Source: Caenispirillum bisanense
GTDB lineage: Bacteria > Pseudomonadota > Alphaproteobacteria > Rhodospirillales > UBA2165
DNA: 64,000 nt
NCBI GenBank assembly: GCA_945877815.1
Contig: CAMDWJ010000018.1
Location: 21,044 to 85,043, forward strand
Direction of reading: 5' to 3'
In this document: in pieces, positions 26,894-36,644 of the stretch
Position numbering within the stretch: the first letter of the stretch is position 1
Layout of the letters: the number at the start of each line of letters is the position of its first letter
Made by a program: the position numbers and the translations under genes
Notes under the pieces: model-generated
The model's database searches: none
Told to the model about the DNA's origin: nothing
What the model saw: only the letters and a program-made list of their open reading frames with translations

Positions 26894-27457
26894 TTAGGCC
26901 GGTTCCAGCTCGGTATCCCAATAGAGGAAATCGCGCCAGCTTTTGTGCAGGTAATTGGGCGGAAAGCGGCGGCCCGCCTCGTGAAGCTGGTGGTTGGTCG
27001 GCTGGGCTGCGCGACGCCGGATATGCATTCCTGCCTCGTGGACCAGCTTATCGGCCTTAATCAGGTTACATACTCCGCAAGCGGTGACCACATTGGTCCA
27101 TTCGGTCCGCCCGCCCCGCGAGCGCGGAATGACATGATCGAAGGTCAATTCGTGGGTCGGGAAATCCCGGCCGCAATATTGGCAGGTGAACTGGTCGCGC
27201 AGGAACACATTGAACCGGGTGAAGGCCGGCCGGCGCGACAGATGGACATATTCCTTGAGCGAGATAACGGACGGAAGCCGCATCTCCCAAGAGGGTGAAT
27301 GGATGACCGTGTCGTATTCGGACACCACATTCACGCGATCGAGGAAAACCGCCTTAACGGCTTCCTGCCACGACCACAAAGACAAAGGAAAGTAATTCAG
27401 CGGCCTGAAATCCGCGTTGAGCACTAGAGCCGGACAGGATTCAGCGCCTGCCGACAT
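26894..27457 (-). CDS. HNH endonuclease family protein
   Basis: A 187-residue protein with an HNH nuclease fold in its second half. The core is CQYCGRDFPTHELTFDHVIPRSRGG followed by TNVVTACGVCNLIK, giving the two zinc CxxC pairs and the catalytic DH and N. The N-terminal half (ALVLNADFRPLNYFPLSLWSWQEAVKAV) is typical of a widespread stand-alone HNH family often found near ribosomal or housekeeping genes. No restriction or phage partner is visible, so I do not assign it to a defence system. Confidence 0.88.
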   Translation of the reverse strand: MSAGAESCPALVLNADFRPLNYFPLSLWSWQEAVKAVFLDRVNVVSEYDTVIHSPSWEMRLPSVISLKEYVHLSRRPAFTRFNVFLRDQFTCQYCGRDFPTHELTFDHVIPRSRGGRTEWTNVVTACGVCNLIKADKLVHEAGMHIRRRAAQPTNHQLHEAGRRFPPNYLHKSWRDFLYWDTELEPA

Positions 27458-27554
27458 ATCCAGATATCCGACTATTCGGTCTCATGAATATCAGCATAAC
27501 TGGAAAATTTGACGTCGTTCAACCAGATACCGGGTCTGTCACTCAAACTTAACC

Positions 27555-27581
27555 AAAATATGGGGGCCGAAGCCCCCATAT
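27555..27581 (-). terminator. Intrinsic terminator of the secreted esterase gene
   Basis: A perfect 10-bp inverted repeat ATATGGGGGC (27558-27567) / GCCCCCATAT (27572-27581) encloses a four-base loop that reads UUCG on the minus strand. On that strand it is followed by a run of T (27558 down to 27555). It starts 12 bp after the esterase stop codon, fitting rho-independent termination. Confidence 0.85.
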
Positions 27582-27593
27582 CGGTCACTGGAC

Positions 27594-28595
27594 CTATTTC
27601 GCGGCGGCCATTTTCATATTGGCCGGCGCGGTCGCGCGGATGAAATCGAGAATCGCCGGGGCCACCGATTGATCGGCCGTGTTCAGGTGCGACGATTCCG
27701 ACAGATGATTATGCCCGATGGTCTGAAAATAGCGCGGGCACCCGCCTGTGCGGCACAAGACCTGATTGAGATCCACGCCCTCGAACTCGATATTGTCGGG
27801 ATTAAGCTGGGCATTGGTGATCAGGGTCGGGACGCGCTTGCCCTTATAGGCTTTCGCCAGACCCATCGGCGCCCGCTCGTCCCACTTCGATTCCTCCTCG
27901 CCGTAATAGTTCTGGCTGAATTCGCGGCGCGGGCCCGAATGCGCGGTGTTATAGACACCCGACATCAGGATCGCACCCGCCAGGCCAGGATCGCCATTGG
28001 GCTGGATGTCCGGCTGATAAAGATAATTCCCAATGATAGAGGCACCCGCCGACTGGCCCCATACATAAACCCGGTTAGCGTCCCCGCCGTATTCCTTGGC
28101 TTTGCTTTTGGCGAAGGCGATGACCGCGCCGACATCCTGTCCCTGCACCGGCCATTTCACCTGCGGCGAAAGACGATAATTCGCATTGATGCCGACGAAG
28201 CCGTTTCGCGCGGCCCAATCGCCGACGTTCGTGGTGCCGCTCTTGTCGCCGCCGGTCTGGCCGCCGCCGTGGAAGAAAATCACAATCGGGCGATGAACGC
28301 CCTTCTTGGTCGGCAGATGCACGTCGAGTTTCTGCTTCGCGTCGGAGCCGTAGGCAACGTCGCGCACAACCTTGACCTCTTTGTCCGTCTTTTCTTTGTA
28401 CTTAGCGTAGATCGGCTCGTAGATCTGGCGTGTCTTTACGCCAACGGTATCGGCGTTCCAGATTTTACCGATCGCGGCGATCTCGGCTTTCGCATCGCGA
28501 ACTTCCTTAGGTTCGGCCGATTTGGCCACGCCCGTCATACAAAGTGTTGCGAAAGACAGCGCCGCGGCGCCAATCGTCAGGCTGGAAATACGCAT
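27594..28595 (-). CDS. Secreted alpha/beta-hydrolase (carboxylesterase-like)
   Basis: A 333-residue alpha/beta-hydrolase with a signal peptide (residues 1-26, ending GVAKSA). The oxyanion motif VIFFHGGGQTGG and nucleophile elbow WGQSAGASI resemble BD-FAE and hormone-sensitive-lipase type esterases. Catalytic His is probably in GHNHLSESSH near the C-terminus. Two cysteines in LCRTGGCPRYF could form a disulfide in the periplasm. The gene stands alone between an intrinsic terminator and the next esterase. The substrate is unknown. Confidence 0.85.
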   Translation of the reverse strand: MRISSLTIGAAALSFATLCMTGVAKSAEPKEVRDAKAEIAAIGKIWNADTVGVKTRQIYEPIYAKYKEKTDKEVKVVRDVAYGSDAKQKLDVHLPTKKGVHRPIVIFFHGGGQTGGDKSGTTNVGDWAARNGFVGINANYRLSPQVKWPVQGQDVGAVIAFAKSKAKEYGGDANRVYVWGQSAGASIIGNYLYQPDIQPNGDPGLAGAILMSGVYNTAHSGPRREFSQNYYGEEESKWDERAPMGLAKAYKGKRVPTLITNAQLNPDNIEFEGVDLNQVLCRTGGCPRYFQTIGHNHLSESSHLNTADQSVAPAILDFIRATAPANMKMAAAK

Positions 28596-28682
28596 CTAAA
28601 GACTCCCTTGTTTCGAATCGCGTAGCCGCGATCCATTAGGGGAATCTTCGACCGCGCGCCCCGCAAGGTCAAATATGCGGGC

Positions 28683-29357
28683 TTAAACCGTTGCGGATAC
28701 ACCCAACACGCGCGCCAGAAACTCGCAGCCGATCTCGATACCTTCCGCATCGATGGAATGAGGCAATCCCGGGCGGATATGCGCTTCGACCGGAACGCCG
28801 GCGACCTTCAACGCTTTGACCGCCTCGGGTTGAACGGACACTGGCACCAGATCGTCGCGGTCGCCATTGATAAGAGTAATCGGGGGCCGCGATTTTATTT
28901 CGCCGGCCAGCGTCTCCGGCGCGATCAAGCGGCCCGAAAAGCCGACCACACCGGCGATGGCTTTCGCGCGACGTGGTGCGACGAACATCGACATCATCGT
29001 GCCTTGCGAAAATCCGACGAGGGCCAGTTTGTCCTCGCCGAGACCGGTTTCGGCCAATTGCCGGTCGATGAAAGCATCGAGGATGGGAGCTGCGATCCGC
29101 ACACCCTTGAGCACCGGTTCAGGCGCGCGGTCCTGATAGCTGAACCATTGATACCCGAACCCGCCCATGTCGCAGGCGAACGGCGCATTGGGCGAAACGA
29201 ACAATGCGTCCGGCAGTACCCGAGCGAAATATGGCGCGAGGCCGATCAGGTCGTTACCGTCGGCGCCGAGGCCGTGCGCCAGGATCACCACCTGCCTGGG
29301 CTTGCCACCCGAAACCGGATTGGCATGCGGACCGAAAAGCTGCGGAATGTCTGACAT
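28683..29357 (-). CDS. Phospholipase/carboxylesterase family hydrolase
   Basis: A 224-residue cytoplasmic alpha/beta-hydrolase of the Abhydrolase_2 group. It shows AHGLGADGNDLIGLAP, the nucleophile elbow VGFSQGTMM, the catalytic Asp in NGDRDDLVPV and the catalytic His in GLPHSIDAEG. Related enzymes hydrolyse short-chain esters, lysophospholipids or acyl-proteins. It has no signal peptide, unlike its neighbour. It is divergent from gluQ with 60 bp between starts. Confidence 0.88.
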   Translation of the reverse strand: MSDIPQLFGPHANPVSGGKPRQVVILAHGLGADGNDLIGLAPYFARVLPDALFVSPNAPFACDMGGFGYQWFSYQDRAPEPVLKGVRIAAPILDAFIDRQLAETGLGEDKLALVGFSQGTMMSMFVAPRRAKAIAGVVGFSGRLIAPETLAGEIKSRPPITLINGDRDDLVPVSVQPEAVKALKVAGVPVEAHIRPGLPHSIDAEGIEIGCEFLARVLGVSATV

Positions 29358-29417
29358 GGATTCACCTATTTCTCGGCCTCTATTGCGCTAGCGGCGACTT
29401 TAGCGCTATCGACCGCC

Positions 29418-30248
29418 ATGGCAAACGTCGTGACCCGCTTCGCACCCTCGCCCACGGGCTATTTGCATCTCGGCCATGCCCACGCGGCGCTGTTCGCCGA
29501 ACGCGCGGCACGCATCGCCGGCGGACTATTTCTGTTGCGCATCGAAGATATCGATCACACCCGCTGCCGCCCGGAATTCGAAGCCGCGATCCTGGAAGAT
29601 CTCGCCTGGCTCGGAATCGAATGGGACGGCCCGGTCCGGCGCCAATCGGATCATTTCGACGATTACCGCACAGGCCTCGCCAGTCTCAATGCGATGGGGC
29701 TGATCTATCCGTGCTTCTGTACCCGCAGCGATATCGCCGCCGCAGGCAACGCGCCGCATGGCCCCGATGGGGCGCTCTATCCCGGCATCTGCCGCGCACT
29801 CGATGCGGCAACGCGCGCAGCGAGGATCTCCCGCGGCGCGCCTTACGCGCTGCGGCTCGACATGAGCGCGGCGATTTTGCGAGCGGGTACTTTGTTCTGG
29901 CGCGATCTCGATGCCGGCGAAATTCCGGCCCGGCCCTATCTCTTCGGCGACGTCGTGCTGGCGCGTAAGGATACGCCGACGAGCTATCATCTCTCCGTCA
30001 CGCTCGACGACGATATCCAGGGCATCACCCTGGTGACGCGGGGCGAAGATTTGCGCGCCGCCACGCACGTGCATCGGCTGCTGCAAGCCCTGCTCGGCCT
30101 TGAGACACCTTCCTATCGCTTTCATCGATTGATGACGGATGCGACCGGACGCCGCCTCGCCAAGCGCAATCGCGCCGAAACCTTGCGCACCTTGCGCGAA
30201 AGCGGAACGACATCGGCCGACGTGCGACAACTGGCCGGGTTCGATTAA
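29418..30248 (+). CDS. gluQ: Glutamyl-Q tRNA(Asp) synthetase
   Basis: Adds glutamate to the queuosine base in the anticodon of tRNA-Asp. The 276-residue protein is a GluRS catalytic core without an anticodon-binding domain. It has the HIGH-type motif APSPTGYLHLGHAHAAL, the zinc site YPCFC with a downstream YPGIC (Cys-x-Cys...Tyr-x3-Cys as in the E. coli enzyme) and a KMSKS-type motif reading RRLAKRNRAE. Its last 4 bases overlap the end of the convergent Nudix gene. It often follows dksA in gammaproteobacteria; it does not here. Confidence 0.95.
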   Translation: MANVVTRFAPSPTGYLHLGHAHAALFAERAARIAGGLFLLRIEDIDHTRCRPEFEAAILEDLAWLGIEWDGPVRRQSDHFDDYRTGLASLNAMGLIYPCFCTRSDIAAAGNAPHGPDGALYPGICRALDAATRAARISRGAPYALRLDMSAAILRAGTLFWRDLDAGEIPARPYLFGDVVLARKDTPTSYHLSVTLDDDIQGITLVTRGEDLRAATHVHRLLQALLGLETPSYRFHRLMTDATGRRLAKRNRAETLRTLRESGTTSADVRQLAGFD

Positions 30249-31099
30249 ACCGTACCTTGTCCCATCCCTTTGCGGATGGCCGCTATATCCGCTTCGGCAG
30301 ACGTCAATAGACCGTGACGGATGAGAAAATCCATGACGACAAGATTGCAATTGAACTTGAAGTCGAATGTGTCGCGCACGATCGCTTTGACCTCTTCGGC
30401 CGGCATCAGATGAAAGGCCGCGACCTCGCCGTCCGTATTGACCGGCGTGAAATCGGGCGGCAATTCCAGATCGTAACAAAACATCGTGTCCTGCCTTAGT
30501 CCTTCGTCCGTTTCCATCGTGTAGCGAACGGACGCGACGAGACGCGACTTGCGCGCCAACGCCTCGGGCACGTCGGCCTCCTCCTGCGCTTCCTTGATGA
30601 CATTGTCGAAGGGGCCGAGACCGATGGGCAAGCCGCCCGCGACCATATTGTCATACATATCGGGGCAGAGTTTCTGCGTCGGCGCGCGGCGACCGATCCA
30701 CATATCGATCGCTCCATTCGGCCGTTTCACATATCCATTCACATGGACGCCGTAGGCGCGCACACCCAGCGACGGCACCACGCCGCGGTCGAGTTGCGCC
30801 AGCGGAACGGCCATGAATGTGGGTGCCACCGCATAAAATTCTCCGCGCGGCCGCGGAATTATTTTGCGGTCCGCCAGATCCTCGACGGCTTCGGCCAAGG
30901 CAGCCGAGCGGGCGTCGAACTCATCGAGGCGCGTGTCGAGGTTCAAGCCGTGATCCCGCAGGAAATAGTTGGATGTGGCCGCGAACGCATCGGCGAGCGA
31001 CGGGCGCACCCAGCCCACTTCGACCTCGCCCACGCGGAAAGGCACGAATTGAGACAGATCGTGTCGGTTGCAGACGGCAATATGGTCGAGAAATGCCAC
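30245..31099 (-). CDS. DUF4743/Nudix hydrolase family protein
   Basis: A 284-residue protein with an N-terminal DUF4743 domain (about 1-120) and a C-terminal Nudix domain. The Nudix box region reads GGLPIGLGPFDNVIKEAQEEADVP, matching the family's G-x5-E-x7-REUxEE pattern with some drift (EAQEEAD for the catalytic core). Eukaryotic relatives act on damaged thiamine pyrophosphates. I use GTG 31099, which has GAGG about 9 bases upstream; an ATG at 31165 would add 22 unmatched residues without a ribosome site. Confidence 0.8.
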   Translation of the reverse strand: MAFLDHIAVCNRHDLSQFVPFRVGEVEVGWVRPSLADAFAATSNYFLRDHGLNLDTRLDEFDARSAALAEAVEDLADRKIIPRPRGEFYAVAPTFMAVPLAQLDRGVVPSLGVRAYGVHVNGYVKRPNGAIDMWIGRRAPTQKLCPDMYDNMVAGGLPIGLGPFDNVIKEAQEEADVPEALARKSRLVASVRYTMETDEGLRQDTMFCYDLELPPDFTPVNTDGEVAAFHLMPAEEVKAIVRDTFDFKFNCNLVVMDFLIRHGLLTSAEADIAAIRKGMGQGTV

Positions 31100-31195
31100 T
31101 GGCGATATCCTCGCGGGGTAAGGGTACGTTAACAAGCCATGCTTATGCTGGCACTCCAGGCCCATTTACCGGATCGGTCCGGGCACGCCAAGCCA

Positions 31196-31651
31196 ATGAA
31201 CATCACTGTCACAAAGATCGCACCCGGCCAATTCACGCTGACGCTCGATGCGCAGGCGATGGATCTCGGCGAACGCGACCTCAAAACCCTGTGGATGCGG
31301 ATCGAGGATGCGTTGCGTCCCGCAGACCGCGCGAAACGCGAGGAACAGTTCAAATCGTTCCTCAGTCGGCTCGCGGGCGCCAACGATTCCGGCATTCAGG
31401 CCCTGCTTCGCACCGCGGCGCACGAAGACATCTTGGTGCTGCTCTATTCGAGCGAACAGGACGAAAGCCTGAAGAAAAAACTCTACGGAAATATGAGCGA
31501 GAATTCGATCAAGATGTATGTCGAGGATCTGCTCTTCGCGTTCCGCGAAGGCGTGCCCGGCTACCGGGTCGACGATGCGATGCTGCGTCTGACCGGCACC
31601 GTCGACAAAATGGTCGATGCGGGCACGCTTTCCTTTAAATCACCCCGTTAA
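31196..31651 (+). CDS. FliG C-terminal-domain-like protein, no flagellar neighbours
   Basis: A 151-residue protein. Residues from about 75 on (LLRTAAHEDILVLLYSSEQDES, LKKKLYGNMSENSIKMYVEDL) follow the pattern of FliG middle and C-terminal domains, where NMSxRAxxMLxEDL is the armadillo-like signature; the next stretch resembles the FliG segment after it (RVDDAMLRLTGTVDKMVDAG). The N-terminal 70 residues differ from FliG. No flagellar gene lies in the window. I choose ATG 31196; an upstream ATG at 31139 adds 19 residues with no match. Function unknown. Confidence 0.62.
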   Translation: MNITVTKIAPGQFTLTLDAQAMDLGERDLKTLWMRIEDALRPADRAKREEQFKSFLSRLAGANDSGIQALLRTAAHEDILVLLYSSEQDESLKKKLYGNMSENSIKMYVEDLLFAFREGVPGYRVDDAMLRLTGTVDKMVDAGTLSFKSPR

Positions 31652-31674
31652 GCCGCTGAATTCGGCAGCCACAC

Positions 31675-32043
31675 TTAGGCGGCTTGGCCGACCTTCCGCT
31701 TGGCCGGGACATAGGCCATAGCGCAATGTTCGCCGCAATAGGGTTTTGCAGCCAAAGCCGGCTGACCGCAGAAGCGGAAATCCTCTTTGCCGGGCTCGCC
31801 CATCGGCCAGGAACACATATTGGCCGACAGCCGATCGAGGGTAACGACGCTGGGTGCGCGTTTCGGCGGCGGGGGTGCGCGGCGCATCGTCAGATCCAGG
31901 CGACGCACCTTGCCGACGACGGCATTTTTGGTGATACCCATGCGGCGCCCGATTTCGCTCGCCGAAAGGCCCGTCGCCCACAATTTGGTGAGTTCCGCGA
32001 CTCGTTCCGGAGTCCATTCGAATTCGATCATGTTGTCCGTCAT
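31675..32043 (-). CDS. gcrA: GcrA cell-cycle regulator
   Basis: Sigma-70-binding transcription factor of alphaproteobacteria that recognises methylated GANTC sites and drives S-phase genes. The 122-residue protein has the N-terminal helix-turn-helix (FEWTPERVAELTKLWATGLSASEIGRRMG, then ITKNAVVGKVRRL) and the C-terminal sigma-interacting domain with conserved cysteines (ANMCSWPMGEPGKEDFRFCG and KPYCGEHCAMAY). The linker is short, so the protein is smaller than the Caulobacter one. Start ATG 32043 has AGGGGG six bases upstream. The adjoining FliG-like gene converges on it. Confidence 0.93.
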   Translation of the reverse strand: MTDNMIEFEWTPERVAELTKLWATGLSASEIGRRMGITKNAVVGKVRRLDLTMRRAPPPPKRAPSVVTLDRLSANMCSWPMGEPGKEDFRFCGQPALAAKPYCGEHCAMAYVPAKRKVGQAA

Positions 32044-32205
32044 TTTAGGCCCCCTTTTGCTCGATTACGCTCGTCTTGCGCCGTGGCGTCCGGCCCCCGA
32101 ATCGGTCCGGTCGAGCCGCACCGGCTCCATCCCCTATCGCTACAATATTTAGCGTTCGGCAACAATAAAGATATCAACATCTAGATGAATTTTCTTGTGG
32201 ATAAC

Positions 32206-32225
32206 GGCCACCTGTGGCCTTTTTT
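32206..32225 (+). terminator. Intrinsic terminator in the gcrA/SH3-gene intergenic region
   Basis: Stem GGCCA (32206-32210) / TGGCC (32215-32219) with loop CCTG is followed at once by six T (32220-32225) on the plus strand. It lies upstream of the SH3-protein start at 32262, so it does not end any annotated gene. It may end a short leader or a small RNA; TACAAT at 32141-32146 is a possible -10. Confidence 0.55.
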
Positions 32226-32261
32226 GACACAAGATCGTGGTGAAAAAGGCGTCGAGCGGCT

Positions 32262-33086
32262 ATGATTGTGTTTGTGCCCTATCGTTTACTCTTCACTATT
32301 GTATGCTTGGTGATGGCCAGTCCGGCGCTAGCCGCCGATTTGCCGGCCGGCGTCACCCTGACGCCGACCCAGCCCATCCAGTTCGTCGTGCGCGATGCGT
32401 TCGTGCGCGACGCACCCGACAACAACGCCACCCGCATCGGCCAGCTCACCAAAGGCCAACGCATTCCCGTTGCCGGCAAAGTCGTGGTTCCAAAATCCAA
32501 TGGCACCTACTGGCTGGCGCTGAAACAGCCGAACGGGAAAATCGGTTTCGTGTTCGGTACTGCGCTGTTGCCGATGATCGACGGCACGTTGAAGGCGCCG
32601 CTCAACGGCAAGCTCACGGCCGCGGATCGGCCTGACTGCCGTTATGTTGTATCCTTCGAAGGCCGCACCCAAGTTGCCGACGACATCCAGCAAACCGCCG
32701 ACTACGATATTGCCTTCGACTGCAAAATGCAGACCGGTACGCCGTTGACCTTCAATGCCGGCATGTTCATCACCGAGCTGCCGTTCGAGGAAAAACGCGA
32801 GGTCCATCAGATCAATATCGACCTTTGGGACGTGCGCGTGAACGGCGAAGACATTCTGTCCGTCACGGCACTCTACGATCCGGCAAGCAAACGCGTAACT
32901 TTCGACCGCGGCAACGACGAAGCACTCAGCACCGGCAGAGGCATTGCTGCCGAACCCGCCGTCGACGTGCCGGCGGCACTCGCCGCCGCGCTGAAGATCG
33001 CGCACAAATCCTGGCAACCGAGTGTGTGGGAAAGGTTGTCGCAGATTCCAAAATCGGACGCGGAACCGCCCTCTAATTCCGACTGA
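32262..33086 (+). CDS. Secreted SH3-domain protein of unknown function
   Basis: A 274-residue protein with a signal peptide (residues 1-25, ending SPALAA). A bacterial SH3-like domain follows at about 40-105 (FVVRDAFVRDAPDNNATRIGQLTKG, then GTYWLALKQPNGKIGFVF). Two cysteines near residues 127 and 152 could pair in the periplasm. The rest has no match I recognise. Such SH3 domains often bind peptidoglycan or partner proteins. Its end overlaps the convergent purD by 14 bp. Confidence 0.7.
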   Translation: MIVFVPYRLLFTIVCLVMASPALAADLPAGVTLTPTQPIQFVVRDAFVRDAPDNNATRIGQLTKGQRIPVAGKVVVPKSNGTYWLALKQPNGKIGFVFGTALLPMIDGTLKAPLNGKLTAADRPDCRYVVSFEGRTQVADDIQQTADYDIAFDCKMQTGTPLTFNAGMFITELPFEEKREVHQINIDLWDVRVNGEDILSVTALYDPASKRVTFDRGNDEALSTGRGIAAEPAVDVPAALAAALKIAHKSWQPSVWERLSQIPKSDAEPPSNSD

Positions 33087-34332
33087 CCGCGCGCCAGCCG
33101 ATATCGCGACGACAAAATCCATCCGGCCAATCCACCGCATCGACGCCCGCATAGGCGCGTGCCTGCGCCTCGGCCACGCTCGCCCCGACCGCCGCAACCG
33201 CCAGCACACGCCCGCCGTCGGCCAGCAAGCGGTCGCCCTCGCGGCGCGTTCCGGCATGAAACACCCGCACGCCGATTTGCGCGTTGGCTTTGTCGAGAGC
33301 CTGGATCTCGGTTCCCTTGGCGTAAGCGCCGGGATAGCCCTTCGCCGCCATTACAACGGCAAGGCCAATGCCAGGGTGCCAATCGAGCCGTAATCTGTCG
33401 AGGCGTCCATCGACCGTCGCTTCGAGCGCGTCGAGGATATCGCTTTTGAGGCGCATCATCAGGACCTGACATTCCGGATCACCAAACCGCACATTGAATT
33501 CATAGAGCTTGGGACCGTTCTTGGTGAGCATGATGCCCGCGAACAAAACGCCTTTGAACGGTGTCCCGCTCTGCGCCATCGCATCGACGGTCGGCTGAAT
33601 GATTTTGTCCATGATCGTACGTTCGAGATCGGCGCTCAGGGCAGGTACTGGCGAGTAAGCACCCATGCCCCCGGTATTGGGTCCGGAATCGCCATCCCCG
33701 ACCCGTTTGTGATCCTGCGCCGATGCGAAAGGCAAAGCATGTTTGCCATCCACCAACGCGAAATAACTGACCTCCTCGCCTTCGAGATATTCTTCGATGA
33801 CGACCTCGGCGCCCGGTACGCTGAACAAGTCGGCCGTCGCGCGAAACGCCTCGTCGAGCGACATGGCGACCGTGACACCCTTACCGGCCGCCAGACCATC
33901 GGCTTTGACGACGATCGGCGCGCCTTGCTCGCGAATATAGGCGTCCGCCTGAACGCGATCCGTGCATCGGCGATAGGCGCCCGTGGGGATGCCGTATTTG
34001 ACGGCGAGATCCTTCACAAACCCTTTCGAGCCTTCGAGCATCGCCGCCTTGGCATCGGGACCGAATGCCCGGATGCCGGCAGCCTGAAGTGCATCCACGA
34101 GGCCCATGACCAGCGGGACTTCGGGCCCCACGACGACGAAATCGACGTGTGCGGATTTGGCGAAGGCGACGATACCCGCAATATCTTCGACGCCGACACC
34201 GACACATTCGGCGAGCTCGGCGATGCCGGCATTGCCGGGCGCGCAATAAAGCTTCGTGCAGCGCGGCGACTTGGCAATGGCCCAGCATAACGCATGCTCG
34301 CGGCCGCCGCCGCCGACAACGAGAATATTCAT
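33073..34332 (-). CDS. purD: Phosphoribosylamine-glycine ligase
   Basis: Second step of de novo purine synthesis, joining glycine to phosphoribosylamine with ATP. The 419-residue protein begins [20 protein letters not shown], has the ATP-grasp core [17 protein letters not shown] and the signature [12 protein letters not shown] start at ATG 34332; 17 extra residues up to 34383 do not match the family. It is divergent from xseA with 66 bp between starts, a common alphaproteobacterial neighbourhood. Confidence 0.97.
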   Translation of the reverse strand: MNILVVGGGGREHALCWAIAKSPRCTKLYCAPGNAGIAELAECVGVGVEDIAGIVAFAKSAHVDFVVVGPEVPLVMGLVDALQAAGIRAFGPDAKAAMLEGSKGFVKDLAVKYGIPTGAYRRCTDRVQADAYIREQGAPIVVKADGLAAGKGVTVAMSLDEAFRATADLFSVPGAEVVIEEYLEGEEVSYFALVDGKHALPFASAQDHKRVGDGDSGPNTGGMGAYSPVPALSADLERTIMDKIIQPTVDAMAQSGTPFKGVLFAGIMLTKNGPKLYEFNVRFGDPECQVLMMRLKSDILDALEATVDGRLDRLRLDWHPGIGLAVVMAAKGYPGAYAKGTEIQALDKANAQIGVRVFHAGTRREGDRLLADGGRVLAVAAVGASVAEAQARAYAGVDAVDWPDGFCRRDIGWRAVSRN

Positions 34333-34398
34333 ATTTCCCCTGGAAGCTTCGTGACGTCCTGTACTGCGCGCGCCTTGTACCATAAATTGTCGGACAGC

Positions 34399-35844
34399 AT
34401 GACGAAGAATTTGGAAAATGGTCCGGCGATCCCCGGCGATAACCGCCCGATCTTTTCGGTGTCCGAGATTTCACAGGCGCTCAAGCGCTCGGTCGAGGAT
34501 AATTTCGGTAATGTGCGGGTGAAGGGCGAGATTTCCGGCCTGAAACGGGCAGGCTCGGGGCATATCTATCTCGCGCTGAAGGATGCCGACGCGCTGATCG
34601 ACGGCGTCATGTGGCGCGGCACGGCGCAGAAACTGTCCCTCGTGCCCGAGGACGGGATGGAGGTGATCGCCACCGGACGCCTGACGACTTATCCGGGCCG
34701 CTCCAAATACCAGATCGTCATCGAATCTCTGGAGATCGCCGGACAAGGCGCGCTCCTGAAACTGCTCGAAGACCGCCGGCGCAAATTGCTGGCCGAAGGA
34801 TTGTTCGATCCCGAACGCAAACGCGCCTTGCCGTTCCTGCCCGAGGTCATCGGTGTCGTCACCTCGCCGACCGGTGCCGTCATCCGCGACATCCTCCATC
34901 GCCTGCGCGATCGCTTTCCCCGCCATGTCCTGATCTGGCCGGTGTTGGTGCAAGGCGACGGTGCGGCCGCCCAGATCGCCGCCGCCATCGACGGGTTCAA
35001 CAGACTCGAAGCTGGCGGCGCAGTCCCCCGCCCCGATCTGCTGATCGTCGCGCGCGGCGGCGGCAGTCTCGAGGATCTGTGGGCCTTCAACGAGGAGATC
35101 GTCGTGCGCGCCGTCGCCGCCAGCGCGATCCCGCTGATCTCGGCGGTCGGACACGAAACCGATACGACATTGATCGACTTCGCCTCCGACATGCGCGCAC
35201 CGACCCCAACGGCCGCTGCGGAAATCGCCGTTCCGGTGCGCGGCGAATTGCTGCTGCGCCTCACCGAAACGGGCGGGCGGATTTTGCGCGGCACTACGCG
35301 CCTGCTCGACGGCTGGATCAAGGATGTGCGCAATCTCGCCCGCAATCTGACCGAACCGCAACGCATCGTCGAAGAGGCAGCCCAACGGCTCGACGATCGG
35401 GTCGAGCGGGCGGCGCGCGCCATGGACGTCCTGCTCGACGCGCGCGCTGCCAAACTGGCGCGGACGGCGGCGCAGTTGACAACGCCACAGCATCTCATCC
35501 GCCTGAAGACCGGCCGGTTCGATACCGCGGTACGCGACGCCCATCGCGCGATCAAGGCCCTGGTCGCCGAACGAACGACCGCGCTGCGCCAAGCCACACG
35601 TTTGCTCGACGGCGTGTCCTATCAGCGCGTGCTCGATCGCGGCTTCGCGCTGGTGACGAATATGGACGGACATGCGATTACCGATGCGGCCTCAGTCAAT
35701 CCCGGCATGGAACTCGATATCCGTTTCCGCGACGGCGCGGTCGCCGCCGTGGCAACGGGAGCGGGAACGCCGTCCGACGCCAAACCCAAACGGGCTGCGA
35801 AAAAATCGACGCCGCCCCGCGACAAGCAAGGAACCTTGCTGTGA
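34399..35844 (+). CDS. xseA: Exodeoxyribonuclease VII large subunit
   Basis: Catalytic subunit of the single-strand exonuclease ExoVII. The 481-residue protein has an N-terminal OB-fold ([29 protein letters not shown]), the catalytic domain with [29 protein letters not shown] and [28 protein letters not shown], a long coiled coil (about 290-400), and the C-terminal [12 protein letters not shown] segment. Start ATG 34399 follows purD divergently. Its TGA overlaps the GTG of the M23 peptidase as GTGA. xseB is not in the window. Confidence 0.96.
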   Translation: MTKNLENGPAIPGDNRPIFSVSEISQALKRSVEDNFGNVRVKGEISGLKRAGSGHIYLALKDADALIDGVMWRGTAQKLSLVPEDGMEVIATGRLTTYPGRSKYQIVIESLEIAGQGALLKLLEDRRRKLLAEGLFDPERKRALPFLPEVIGVVTSPTGAVIRDILHRLRDRFPRHVLIWPVLVQGDGAAAQIAAAIDGFNRLEAGGAVPRPDLLIVARGGGSLEDLWAFNEEIVVRAVAASAIPLISAVGHETDTTLIDFASDMRAPTPTAAAEIAVPVRGELLLRLTETGGRILRGTTRLLDGWIKDVRNLARNLTEPQRIVEEAAQRLDDRVERAARAMDVLLDARAAKLARTAAQLTTPQHLIRLKTGRFDTAVRDAHRAIKALVAERTTALRQATRLLDGVSYQRVLDRGFALVTNMDGHAITDAASVNPGMELDIRFRDGAVAAVATGAGTPSDAKPKRAAKKSTPPRDKQGTLL

Positions 35845-36644
35845 GGGCGATCCTCGCACTCGCGATCTTCGTGGTCGCACATCCAGCCTGTGCCGTCACC
35901 TTGCAGCTCGACGGAACGCCGGTTCAGGGCGGCCTTATGATCGGACGAACAGAACCCGATGCGACAGTCCGTCTCGACGGCGAGCCGGTGCGGCTGTCGC
36001 CGCAAGGCGATTTTCTGATCGGCTTCGCGCGTGATGCGAAGGGGACGCACACCCTCGGCGTCACCGGGCCGGACGGCTCGCGCGAAATCCGCGCCCTGAC
36101 GATCACCGCGCGGAAGTTCGATATCCAGCGCATCGACGGATTTCCCGAACGCCAGGTCACACCCGCGCCCGATGATCTGGTGCGCATCCGCGCCGAAGCG
36201 CATGCGATGAAAACCGCGCGCGAAATTTCCACCGACGATGCCTGGTTCCGCTCGGGATTCGAATGGCCCGCCGAAGGGCCGATCAGCGGCGTCTATGGAT
36301 CGCAACGCATACTCAACGGCGAGCCGCGCACTCCGCATTACGGGCTCGACATCGCCGGCTCCGCCGGCACGCCGGTGCGCGCCGCCGCCGCCGGTATCAT
36401 CGCCTTCGCCCATCCCGGCATGTATTTCAACGGCCGGACTCTGGTGATCGATCACGGCCTCGGCCTCAATTCGATCTATTTACATTTGTCGGAGATTGCC
36501 GTGAAACCCGGCACACGTGTCGAAAAAGGCCAAACGGTCGGGTGCATCGGCGCAACGGGCCGCGTCACCGGAGCGCATCTTCATTGGGGCTTGCAGTTGG
36601 GAACCGTCTACGTCGATCCGCAGCTCGTGCTGCCGCCGCGCTAG
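35841..36644 (+). CDS. M23 family metallopeptidase (LytM domain), secreted
   Basis: A 267-residue exported protein with a signal peptide (about 1-18) and a C-terminal LytM/M23 domain. The zinc motifs are complete: [20 protein letters not shown] gives HxxxD and GAHLHWGLQ gives HxH. Such proteins cut peptidoglycan cross-links or, when degenerate, activate amidases; this one looks active. The GTG start at 35841 overlaps the xseA stop, so translation is probably coupled. It converges on the HAD gene with 4 bases of overlap. Pairing with xseA is common in alphaproteobacteria. Confidence 0.9.
   Translation: MRAILALAIFVVAHPACAVTLQLDGTPVQGGLMIGRTEPDATVRLDGEPVRLSPQGDFLIGFARDAKGTHTLGVTGPDGSREIRALTITARKFDIQRIDGFPERQVTPAPDDLVRIRAEAHAMKTAREISTDDAWFRSGFEWPAEGPISGVYGSQRILNGEPRTPHYGLDIAGSAGTPVRAAAAGIIAFAHPGMYFNGRTLVIDHGLGLNSIYLHLSEIAVKPGTRVEKGQTVGCIGATGRVTGAHLHWGLQLGTVYVDPQLVLPPR

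Noticed and set aside
26894..27457. HNH nuclease as part of a defence or homing system
   Set aside because: It stands alone between rpsD and an esterase, with no methylase, helicase, phage or intron features; the stand-alone HNH family is widespread and housekeeping-like.
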